Positions 43,645 to 51,631 of a stretch of 64,000 nt of DNA are shown piece by piece (position 1 is the stretch's first letter; every line of letters starts with the position of its first letter). The stretch comes from Bryobacteraceae bacterium (GTDB taxonomy: Bacteria; Acidobacteriota; Terriglobia; Bryobacterales; Bryobacteraceae). The translations under genes and the position numbers were made by a program. The DNA lies in contig JAIEMJ010000019.1 in NCBI GenBank assembly GCA_019752335.1, forward strand, positions 89,510-153,509, given 5' to 3'. The notes beneath the pieces are model-generated. The model was given only the letters and a program-made list of their open reading frames with translations, did no database searches and was not told the DNA's origin.

Positions 43645-46600
43645 GGATCGGGCTCGACATTGGCTCTACTACGGTGAAAGCCGTGGTGCAAAATCATCAT
43701 GGCGAAACGGTCTGGAAGGACTATGCGCGCCACGATTCGCGCCAGGCCGAGAAGGCCCTCGAGTTTTTCGGCCGTTGGGAGGAAGAGATCCCCGGCTTCC
43801 GCCCGGCGGAAGCGCGCGTCTTCGCCACCGGCTCCGGCGGCGCCACCGTGGGTGAGCGCATCGGCGCCAAGTTCATCCAGGAGGTGCACGCCGTTTCGCT
43901 CGCCGTCGAGCGGCTCTATCCTCAATGCGGAACCGTGATCGAACTCGGCGGGCAGGACGCGAAGATCATCATCTTCCAGGAGGCCACCGGCGATGGCCCA
44001 CGCCGCAAGCTGCCGTCGATGAACGACAAATGCGCCGGCGGCACCGGCGCCGTCATCGACAAGATCCGCGCCAAACTCGGTATCCCGGCCGGCGAACTCG
44101 CCACCTTGGGCTACGACGGGCTGAAACTGCACACTGTAGCTGGCAAGTGCGGCGTCTTCGCCGAAACCGACATCAATGGATTGCAAAAAAGCGGCATCCC
44201 GCCCGCGGAACTCATGGCTTCGCTCTATGAGGCGATCGTCATCCAAAACCTCACCGTGCTCACGCGCGGCAACACGCCCCGCCCGGACGTGCTCCTGCTC
44301 GGCGGGCCAAACACGTTCCTGCGCGGGCTGCGCGAGTGTTGGCGGGCCCATCTGTTGCGCCTGTGGCGTGAACGCGGCGTCACGTTGCCTGAGGGCGGCG
44401 CGGATCGCTGCATCATCACGCCCGACGGTAGTGAGTACTTCGCCGCCCTGGGCGCCCTGGAGGCCGGCTTGCAGGAAGCCGAATCCGTGGGGTGTTACCG
44501 CGGCAGCGCCGAACTGCGCGACTCCTTGCGCACGCGTGCCGCCGGCAAGTCCGGCGGCGGACTCTCCCGCGACGCCGCCGACCTCCATCGCTTTCGCGAG
44601 CGCTACCGTCCGCCGGTTTTCGCACCGGCCGTCTTCGCGCCCGGGCAGATCGTGGAAGGCTTCATCGGCATTGACGGCGGGTCCACCTCCTCGAAGGCCG
44701 TCCTGATCGGCCGCGATCCACAACGGCCCGTCCTGGCCAAGGCCTATCAGCTATCGCAGGGCAATCCCATCGAGGACACCCAGCAGGTGCTGGCCCGCCT
44801 GGCCGGCGAGGTGGCCCGCCAGGGAGCTACACTGCGCGTCTTGGGCGCCGGCGTCACCGGCTACGCCAAGGACCTGCTGCGCGACGTAGTCGGCGCCGAC
44901 GCCGCGCTCGTCGAGACCGTGGCCCACACCCAGGCCGGCCTGCACTTCTTTCCGGACGTGGACGTCATCTGCGACGTCGGCGGCCAGGATATCAAGCTGA
45001 TCATGCTGAAGAACGGCGCGGTGAAGGACTTCCGGCTCAACACCCAATGCTCGGCCGGCAACGGCTACTTCCTGCAGTCCACCGCCGAGGCGCTCGGCTA
45101 CCGTGTCGAGCAACTTGCCGAAGTGGCCTTCCAGGCGCAAGCCATGCCCGAATTCGGCTACGGCTGCGCGGTCTTCATGCAAAGCGACATCGTCAATTTT
45201 CAACGCCAAGGCTGGACGCCGGAGGAGATTTTGGCCGGACTGTGCAACGTGCTGCCAAAGAACATCTGGCTCTATGTGGCCCAGATTCCGAATCTGGCGG
45301 CGCTCGGCAAGCGCTTCCTGCTGCAGGGTGGAACGCAGTACAATCTGGCGGCGGTGAAGGCGCAAGTGGACTTTATCGAGTCGCGCTTTCGGGGCACGGC
45401 GGCGCCGGAGGTGGTGGTGCATCCCTTCTGCGGCGAAGCCGGCGCGATTGGCGCGGCGCTCGAAGCGGGACGCCTGTTTGACCGGGGACGCCAGACGACG
45501 TTCACCGGCCTGGGCGCGGTGCGCGAGCTTCGCTACACCGCCACCACCTCCGAAGATACGCGCTGTTACTTCTGCCCGAACCACTGCCTGCGGACGTTCA
45601 TCGATGTCGCTTCCACCGGCGCACCGGCCACGGCCAAGGCGCCCGCCAAGACCAAAGTGCCGCTGGCCGCCGGCGCGCAACGCCTCATCCTGGCCACCTG
45701 CGAGAAGGGCACCGTGGAAGACGTCGAGGCGATGCGCGAGATCAAGAGCGACGGCGACCAAAAGCGCCAGCGCTATCCGAATCTCGCCGAGCACGCCGCG
45801 CACGCCGCCTTCCGCGTGCCCGCCGTGCCGGTGGTGGCCGACCCGATTTCGCGTTGGGCGCTCACGCCCGCGCAGACGCGCCGTCAACCGCGGCAGGCGG
45901 CGCGCCAGTCTCTGCGGGTCGGCATGCCCCGCGTGCTCAATCTCTATTCACTCGCCCCACTCTTCAATGGCTACTTCGCCGCCCTGGGGATTCCGCCCGG
46001 AAATCTGGTGTGGTCGGACTTTACCAGCGAGGAACTCTATCGCAACGGCGCCAAGCGCGGCGCGGTGGACCCCTGTTTCCCGTCAAAGCTTGGGATCCCG
46101 CACGTACACAATCTCCTCGAAGTGCAGCACGCGCGGCGCCCTTTGAACGTGATCTTCTTCCCCATGATCGACTGTCTGCCCACGTTCCTACGTGGCGTGC
46201 AGGACTCGCGCGCCTGCCCCACCGTCACCGCGACGCCGGCCGGTGTGAAGGCCGCCTTCACCCGCGAGCAGGATCTCTTCGCCGCGCAGGGGATTCAGTT
46301 CCTCAATCCCTTGCTGGACCCCGGCTTGCCGGACTTGCTCGAGCGTCAGATGTTCGAGGCCTTCGCCGATCTGCTGGGCCTGAGCGCCGCGGAGCATCGC
46401 CGGGCGCTGGCCTGCGGGTGGGAAGCGCTCGCAGCGTTTGACGGGGATCTGCGCTCGCGCGCCAGCGCCATTCTCGCCACCCTGGAGCGCGAAGAGCGTC
46501 TTGGTGTCGTGTTGTTGGGGCGGCCGTACCACAACGATCCCGGCGTGAATCACGGCATCCTGGAGGAGTTCCAGAAGTTGGGCTACCCGATCCTCACCCA

Positions 46601-47138
46601 GGACGAGGCCACGCTGCAAAAAATCTTTGTTCCCGAGGAGTGGGCCGACGCTCGCGGCGTGGCGGACGTCTGGAAGAATTCGTACTCCGAAAACACCTCG
46701 CGCAAAGTGTGGGGCGCCAAGTTCGTCGCGCGCCATCCCAATCTCATCGCGGTAGAGCTATCGAATTTCAAATGCGGCCACGACGCGCCCATTTATTCGC
46801 TGGTCGAAGAGATCATCGAGTCAGCCGGCAAACCCTTCTTCTCGTTTCGCGATATTGATGAAAACCGGCCCGCCGGTGCGATCCGCATCCGCACCGAGAC
46901 GATTCACTACTTCCTGACGCGCTACCAGGAGCGCCTCCGGAATCCGCGCACCGCTGAAGCGGCCCCGCTCGGTCTCTCCCTCAGGATCACGCTGAACGAC
47001 CCGCCCCCGGCCATTCACGTCACACTCGACGCTTTGCTCAGTTCCCTGCGTCCGGCCCAGGCCAGCAGGGCCGCGCCTCCGGTGAGCGAGAGCAGGCCAA
47101 AGGTGCTATCCGCGGCCGACGGCGGGTCACGCAGTTGA
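43641..47138 (+). CDS. Double ASKHA activase with DUF2229 (BcrAD/HgdC type)
   Basis: 1165 residues. Two ATPase domains are fused: the first starts with GLDIGSTTVKAVV, the second with GIDGGSTSSKAVLIG near 343. Each keeps its pair of cluster-binding Cys: NDKCAGGTGA and GKCGVFAETDI in the first; TQCSAGNGYF and YGCAVFMQSDI in the second. A Cys-rich CYFCPNHC motif lies near 640. DUF2229 follows from about 759 (RVGMPRVLNLYSL, VDPCFPSKLG), then GRPYHNDPGVNHG near 962. Normally two identical activases share one cluster; here each domain has both Cys. The last 40 residues overlap lgt and look like read-through. Confidence 0.88.
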   Translation: MRIGLDIGSTTVKAVVQNHHGETVWKDYARHDSRQAEKALEFFGRWEEEIPGFRPAEARVFATGSGGATVGERIGAKFIQEVHAVSLAVERLYPQCGTVIELGGQDAKIIIFQEATGDGPRRKLPSMNDKCAGGTGAVIDKIRAKLGIPAGELATLGYDGLKLHTVAGKCGVFAETDINGLQKSGIPPAELMASLYEAIVIQNLTVLTRGNTPRPDVLLLGGPNTFLRGLRECWRAHLLRLWRERGVTLPEGGADRCIITPDGSEYFAALGALEAGLQEAESVGCYRGSAELRDSLRTRAAGKSGGGLSRDAADLHRFRERYRPPVFAPAVFAPGQIVEGFIGIDGGSTSSKAVLIGRDPQRPVLAKAYQLSQGNPIEDTQQVLARLAGEVARQGATLRVLGAGVTGYAKDLLRDVVGADAALVETVAHTQAGLHFFPDVDVICDVGGQDIKLIMLKNGAVKDFRLNTQCSAGNGYFLQSTAEALGYRVEQLAEVAFQAQAMPEFGYGCAVFMQSDIVNFQRQGWTPEEILAGLCNVLPKNIWLYVAQIPNLAALGKRFLLQGGTQYNLAAVKAQVDFIESRFRGTAAPEVVVHPFCGEAGAIGAALEAGRLFDRGRQTTFTGLGAVRELRYTATTSEDTRCYFCPNHCLRTFIDVASTGAPATAKAPAKTKVPLAAGAQRLILATCEKGTVEDVEAMREIKSDGDQKRQRYPNLAEHAAHAAFRVPAVPVVADPISRWALTPAQTRRQPRQAARQSLRVGMPRVLNLYSLAPLFNGYFAALGIPPGNLVWSDFTSEELYRNGAKRGAVDPCFPSKLGIPHVHNLLEVQHARRPLNVIFFPMIDCLPTFLRGVQDSRACPTVTATPAGVKAAFTREQDLFAAQGIQFLNPLLDPGLPDLLERQMFEAFADLLGLSAAEHRRALACGWEALAAFDGDLRSRASAILATLEREERLGVVLLGRPYHNDPGVNHGILEEFQKLGYPILTQDEATLQKIFVPEEWADARGVADVWKNSYSENTSRKVWGAKFVARHPNLIAVELSNFKCGHDAPIYSLVEEIIESAGKPFFSFRDIDENRPAGAIRIRTETIHYFLTRYQERLRNPRTAEAAPLGLSLRITLNDPPPAIHVTLDALLSSLRPAQASRAAPPVSESRPKVLSAADGGSRS

Positions 47139-47767
47139 TCCAGCCAGATCCGGAACGGGCCGTAGAGGACGAAGAACCAGCCGAGGTAGAAAGGGGCTTG
47201 GCGCGGGCGGCGGTCCAGGAACCGCCAAAGTAGCACCAGGCCGGCGGTGAAGAGCATCTCGATCAACCCCAGATCGAAGCGGGGCCCACCGGGAAAGTCG
47301 ACCGCGATGAACTGCACGCTGCGGCGGCCGATATGGTCGTGCGCGAGGAAGCAGCCGGTGCGCGCGATCGCCCAAGCCGTGGGAAAGACGTAGGCAGCGG
47401 CGTCCAGGTATCGCAGGATCGCGTCGCCCGGGAGCCGGTAGCGGCGGCCGCAGATCAGTACTGCGGCCAGGCCACACACCATCCCCCCGAAGGAGTAGAT
47501 GCCCGCCGTCGGGTCGAGCAAGATCCAAGGGTTGCCGGCGAAGCGCTCCTGGTCAAAGATCAGGACATAGAGCACATGCGAGCCGAAGTAGCCCCACCAG
47601 ACCATCTGAAAGGTAAGCCACCACGCGAGCGACGGCTCCATCTGACGGCTCGCGCGCCGCACCAGCAGCCAGCCCCCGGCGACTATCGCGACACCCACCA
47701 GGAAGCCAAACGCGTGGAAAGTCCGGCTGCCGAGAGTGATTTGCAGAGGTGGAAAGTAAGGAATCAC
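47015..47767 (-). CDS. lgt: Prolipoprotein diacylglyceryl transferase homologue
   Basis: About 250 residues with seven or so membrane segments. The GTG at 47767 gives an IPYFPPLQITLG start, as in Lgt, so it is preferred to the frame start at 47854. YFGSHVLYVLIFD and GGMVCGLAAVLI correspond to Lgt helices. The Lgt signature is altered: it reads ARTGCFLAHDHIGRRS where GRxGNFxNxExxG is usual. Function as a true Lgt is therefore probable but not certain. The 3' end overlaps the convergent activase gene by 124 bp, and its last helix lies in the overlap. Confidence 0.75.
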   Translation of the reverse strand: MIPYFPPLQITLGSRTFHAFGFLVGVAIVAGGWLLVRRASRQMEPSLAWWLTFQMVWWGYFGSHVLYVLIFDQERFAGNPWILLDPTAGIYSFGGMVCGLAAVLICGRRYRLPGDAILRYLDAAAYVFPTAWAIARTGCFLAHDHIGRRSVQFIAVDFPGGPRFDLGLIEMLFTAGLVLLWRFLDRRPRQAPFYLGWFFVLYGPFRIWLDQLRDPPSAADSTFGLLSLTGGAALLAWAGRRELSKASSVT

Positions 47768-47913
47768 GCCAGGAATGTAATGGTAACCCCAATCGAACCC
47801 GCACCATGTCGCCGCTACCCAGCCCAATATCCCACCCAACCCAGCGCCCCTCACGGGCCAGCCATCCCTCGCTTAACAAAACTTGAGATAACCCGCCTTC
47901 ACCCGACGGCAAA

Positions 47914-48621
47914 ATGAAAAGAGCGATGACCACTTCGGACGTGTTACGCCTTCTTCTGATCGACGATGATGCCGAACTCTGCTCTCTGCTGGGGAGTTTT
48001 CTGGCCCCGCACCCCGTCGAACTCACCGCTTCCCACAATGGGCGTGACGGGTTGCAACTGGCTCTGGACGGCCGCTTCGATCTGGTGATTCTGGACGTGA
48101 TGTTGCCCGTGATCGATGGCCTGGAGGTGCTGCGGCAGTTGCGCAAGCGCAGCCGGGTGCCGGTGTTGATGCTCACGGCAAGAACGGAGTTGGCTGATCG
48201 CATGGCCGGTTTCCAGGAAGGGGCGGACGATTACTTGTCCAAGCCATTTCATCCGGAGGAACTGCTGGCCCGCTGCCAGGTGCTGGTGCGACGAGCCTCG
48301 GATGCCACGCACGACCGCCCCACCACCATCGAGATGGGCGGATTGCGGCTCGAAACCGCCTTACGCCAGGCTTACGTCACCGGCGATGCCGTCTCGCTTA
48401 CCGGCATGGAATTTGACATTCTCGAGATCCTGGCTCGCGCCGCGGGCCGCATTGTCGGCCGGGACGAGATTTGGGCCGCCCTGCACCAGCGGGAACCCAG
48501 CCCCTTTGAGCGGGCGCTCGATACGCACATCAGCAACCTGCGCCGTAAACTGGGCGGGCGCGGTGCGGTAGCCATTCGGACCGTGCGGAGCGCCGGCTAC
48601 CTGCTGGCGGTGACCGAGTGA
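47914..48621 (+). CDS. OmpR-family response regulator (CpxR-like)
   Basis: 235 residues. Receiver domain: acidic pocket LIDDDAEL near 15, phospho-acceptor Asp in LVILDVMLP near 60, Thr in LMLTART near 88 and Lys in DYLSKPFHP near 109. A winged-helix DNA-binding domain follows from about 135 (TGMEFDILEILARAAG, DTHISNLRRKLG, IRTVRSAGYLL). It is coupled by a 4-bp overlap to the kinase gene. ATG 47926 is an alternative start with AAAGAG before it. The target genes are unknown. Confidence 0.93.
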   Translation: MKRAMTTSDVLRLLLIDDDAELCSLLGSFLAPHPVELTASHNGRDGLQLALDGRFDLVILDVMLPVIDGLEVLRQLRKRSRVPVLMLTARTELADRMAGFQEGADDYLSKPFHPEELLARCQVLVRRASDATHDRPTTIEMGGLRLETALRQAYVTGDAVSLTGMEFDILEILARAAGRIVGRDEIWAALHQREPSPFERALDTHISNLRRKLGGRGAVAIRTVRSAGYLLAVTE

Positions 48622-49949
48622 AGTCGATTCGCGCCAAGATTCTGATCTGGTGCTTTTCAATTCTGGTGGGCTCACTGGTCGCGCTGGTGGGCGTCGCCTT
48701 CTGGCAGGCGCGTTCAAACAACGGCCCCACGCGGTTCATCCGGCAAGTGATGGTCACGCAAGCCGAACAGGCCCTCCGGTTGGCTGGGGAAGGCAAGCGG
48801 GAGGAACTGCGGGCCTATCTTGCTTCGCTCGACCGGCACTTGGGCGGGCAACATCGGGTGGTGGATGCCGCGGGACGGGACTACCTCACCGGCGCCAACC
48901 ACTCCGAGATGTTGTCCGCCGCGCGCCAACCACCGTCGCGGCCGCCCATCCTACGCGGCGAGATTGTGATGGCGACGTCCATCCCGGGACAGCGGTCGAT
49001 CTTTCTCGTGAGCCGGCCTCCACCGATGGAACTCCTGAGTCAGATTCCGTACTTCCTGCTGATCCTCAGTGCGATGGCCCTCTTCTGCTGGATTCTGGCC
49101 GTGGACATCGCCGGGCCACTGCGCAAGATCGCTGAGGGAGTGAGCCGCTTTGGCGCCGGAGATCTCGATACGCGCCTACAGGTGCAGCGGCGCGACGAGA
49201 TTGGCCAACTGGGCCAGACCTTCGATCAGATGGCCGGGCGCATCCAGTCCCTGGTCGGCGCCGAGCGCCAATTGCTGCAGGATATCTCCCACGAATTGCG
49301 CTCACCCCTGGCCCGGTTAGGGGTCTCCATTCAGCTCGCTAAGCGGCCCGGCCAGCGCGGCGAGGCCTTCGAGCAGATGGAGCGCGAGGTGGGCCGCTTG
49401 GGTGAGTTGGTCGGCGATCTGGTGGCGATGACCCGCGCCGAGGGCGACACCAACTTGGTGCGGCGCGAATGGGTCCGCTTGGACGTGCTCCTGCAAGACA
49501 TAGTCGAAACCTGCCAGTTGGAGGCGACCGTCAAGCGCAGCCGCCTGAGTTTGGCCGAACCCACTGAAGCCATTGAACTCGCCGGAAACGGGGAGTTGCT
49601 GTGGCGGGCCGTGGAAAACGTTACCCGCAACGCGATTCGCCACGGTCCGGCTGGCTCCGACATCGAAATCTCCTTGCGGCGGACGCCCGCCGGCGACGCC
49701 GAGGTCACCGTACGGGACTACGGCAGCGGGCTCGCCGAGGAAGATCTCACACGTATCTTCCTGCCCTTCTACCGGACTGACCCGTCACGCACCACCGATA
49801 CGGGTGGCGTCGGCCTGGGACTCTCCATCGCCCAACGCGCCGTGAATCTTCATCACGGCAGAATCCTGGCGGAGAATGCCTCTCCCGGCCTTCGCGTGCG
49901 CATTACGCTGCCCGTGCAGACATACGCCGGCGCCCTCCAGGCCCGTTGA
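48618..49949 (+). CDS. Sensor histidine kinase (CpxA-like)
   Basis: 443 residues. Two membrane segments (about 7-29 and 143-165) enclose a periplasmic sensor of roughly 110 residues; a HAMP linker follows (about 165-215). HisKA has the phospho-acceptor His in LLQDISHELRSPLARLG near 224. The ATPase domain has the N-box VENVTRNAIRHGP near 333, the G1 motif DYGSGL, and the G2 motif GGVGLGLSIAQRAV near 400. It phosphorylates the regulator encoded just upstream. The sensor domain is Arg/Gln-rich and of unrecognised type. Confidence 0.93.
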   Translation: MKSIRAKILIWCFSILVGSLVALVGVAFWQARSNNGPTRFIRQVMVTQAEQALRLAGEGKREELRAYLASLDRHLGGQHRVVDAAGRDYLTGANHSEMLSAARQPPSRPPILRGEIVMATSIPGQRSIFLVSRPPPMELLSQIPYFLLILSAMALFCWILAVDIAGPLRKIAEGVSRFGAGDLDTRLQVQRRDEIGQLGQTFDQMAGRIQSLVGAERQLLQDISHELRSPLARLGVSIQLAKRPGQRGEAFEQMEREVGRLGELVGDLVAMTRAEGDTNLVRREWVRLDVLLQDIVETCQLEATVKRSRLSLAEPTEAIELAGNGELLWRAVENVTRNAIRHGPAGSDIEISLRRTPAGDAEVTVRDYGSGLAEEDLTRIFLPFYRTDPSRTTDTGGVGLGLSIAQRAVNLHHGRILAENASPGLRVRITLPVQTYAGALQAR

Positions 49950-50025
49950 GATTTCTTTGGACCTGCGCCGGCCGATTCCTTTCATATTGGGGCTAGAGAG
50001 ATAACTCTCCAGCTTCGATTGAGGC

Positions 50026-50449
50026 GTGAAAATGACCTGCCAGAAAATAGCGCTGGCCATGTTGGCCGTGGCGATTGTGAGCCCCGTGGGCGACGCCCGG
50101 CCCGGCGCCCCCCTCATCTTCTGCGCCACCTATCCGGAGGCAGCGGCCTGCCAAGGCGGGCGCGTAGCTGCCTGCACCGCGTGCCACACTTCGCTGCCGG
50201 TGCTCAACGCCTATGGCCGCTCGGTCTCACGAAACCTGCCCGAGGGCGTCCTTGAACAAGTGCTGGTGCGCGCCCTGGCCGCGGTGGAGCCGCTCGACTC
50301 TGACGGCGACGGGCTCTCGAATCTGATGGAGATTCGCCGGCGTTACGTTTCCGGGCGATCCGCTCTCGCTGTTCCGGCTGAAGGTGGGCGCGAAGTATCG
50401 CGAAGCCGATCCGTGGTTTACCTACAAGCGCATGTCCGTACCATCATGA
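50026..50449 (+). pseudogene. Frameshifted small secreted protein with CxxCH and Ca-binding motifs
   Basis: The frame starts with a signal peptide (KIALAMLAVAIVSPVGDA), has a haem-type CTACH near residue 50 and an EF-hand-like DSDGDGLSNLMEI near 91-103. Just after that, removing one C at 50337-50338 gives a much more protein-like continuation: RGVTFPGDPLSLFRLKVGAK and then DPWFTYKRMSVPS. It ends at TGA 50447-50449, which overlaps an ATG (ATGA). The uncorrected frame is Arg/Ser-rich there and runs into the next gene, making an apparent 474-residue fusion. A one-base insertion, a sequencing error or programmed frameshifting would all explain it. Confidence 0.6.
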
Positions 50450-51450
50450 AGACGGTGGCTCAGCAGCATGGCGGCGGCATGTTGCTGCCCGTGGCCAGTA
50501 TGTCTACCGGTGGCTTTCTGTTTCCCGGCTCGGATCCGGGCCTGAGCGCCCGGTTAGCACCGGTGTCGGTGCAGGATCCGGCGACCTTTCCGGTGAGTCT
50601 GCATGGCTCCTTCGGCCTGCCGAACCCGGTGCCGGAGACGCTGCTCAGCCGGGCCCGCCAAGCCCGCCGGCGCGCGGACAGCCTCAGCGTCTTCGAACGC
50701 GATCATCTGGGCACGGACACTCTGCGCAAGTACATCGAACTGCAGGAGCGCTTCGCCGGTATCGAATGCGGCGGACTAATGCCCCAGTTATTGCTGCGCC
50801 AATTGCCCGGCCTAATAGCGGCCCCGGAAGTGGCGCGTATGCGCCAGTATCTGCCCTCCATCGATATTGATATCTTCGAAGCGCAGGCGGCGCTGGCCTT
50901 CCTACTCGTAAAGAATGGCCATAGTTCGGCGGTAGCCATTGGTCCGAATAATTCTCAAACCACGGAGCTGGTTGACGGGCAAAAAACTACCCAGATCTAT
51001 CCGACGATGACCTTCGACTCGTCCCACACCGGCCACCGCGCGGGCCAAAGCGCCTCCTGGTCGCGCACCTTCCGTGTAGCCGATTCGCTGATTCGTTTAC
51101 TCAAGGAAACCGAAGACCCGCGCTACAGTGGTAAGTCCATGTGGGCGAATAGTCTGGTCTACTTCGCCACCGATTTCGGGCGGGACAAGACGCGCCCCGC
51201 CGGGTCGCTGACGTTCGGAACTGGCCATGACCTTAATAACGGCACCATTCTGGTTTCGCCATTGCTGAAGGGCAACCGGGTATACGGTGGTGTAGATCCG
51301 GACACCCGCCAGACTTATGGTTTCGACCGCGCCACCGGCGCGCCCGTGCCAGGCAGCCACATGGACGAACAAGACGTCTTCGGTGCTATCTGCCAAGCCT
51401 TAGCCGTTCCCTTCGAAGGCCGCCGCAATGTCGATTGCATGATGAAATAG
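50446..51450 (+). CDS. DUF1501-like protein
   Basis: 334 residues from ATG 50446, which overlaps the end of the corrected upstream frame. The C-terminal half resembles DUF1501/phosphatase-superfamily proteins: LVKNGHSSAVAIG near 165, FDSSHTGHRAGQ near 200, YFATDFGRDKTRP near 250, FGTGHDLNNGTILVSP near 270 and KGNRVYGGVDPDTRQTYG. The typical N-terminal start of such proteins (Tat leader and GGND segment) is absent, so it may be truncated by a deletion, or the fold may be divergent. The open frame continues upstream to 50026. A link with the cytochrome-like small protein is likely from the overlap. Confidence 0.6.
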   Translation: MKTVAQQHGGGMLLPVASMSTGGFLFPGSDPGLSARLAPVSVQDPATFPVSLHGSFGLPNPVPETLLSRARQARRRADSLSVFERDHLGTDTLRKYIELQERFAGIECGGLMPQLLLRQLPGLIAAPEVARMRQYLPSIDIDIFEAQAALAFLLVKNGHSSAVAIGPNNSQTTELVDGQKTTQIYPTMTFDSSHTGHRAGQSASWSRTFRVADSLIRLLKETEDPRYSGKSMWANSLVYFATDFGRDKTRPAGSLTFGTGHDLNNGTILVSPLLKGNRVYGGVDPDTRQTYGFDRATGAPVPGSHMDEQDVFGAICQALAVPFEGRRNVDCMMK

Positions 51451-51461
51451 TTACCAACGGA

Positions 51462-51516
51462 GCGACTAAGTAAATAACAGCTTCGAGTTCTTTGTAACTC
51501 GAAGCTGACTTAGCGC
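51462..51516. terminator. Long hairpin after the DUF1501-like gene
   Basis: A perfect 12-bp stem (51478-51489 with 51496-51507) with a 6-nt loop is extended by CTAAGT/ACTTAG and GCG/CGC arms across a one-sided 6-nt bulge. It begins 12 bp after the stop. No T-run follows. Confidence 0.5.
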
Positions 51517-51631
51517 CTGGCGATAAACTCCTCCCAGTATAAAAAGTATGTCAACTTCATCGCCGGATTAGTCTGAAGAAATGTCAAGACGTACGCCAAT
51601 TCACCGTCGCGTGCGTCGGTCCAATTGACGC

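Noticed and set aside
43527..45887. Minus-strand frames of 398 and 378 codons
   Set aside because: Antisense to the activase gene, which has clear motifs throughout.
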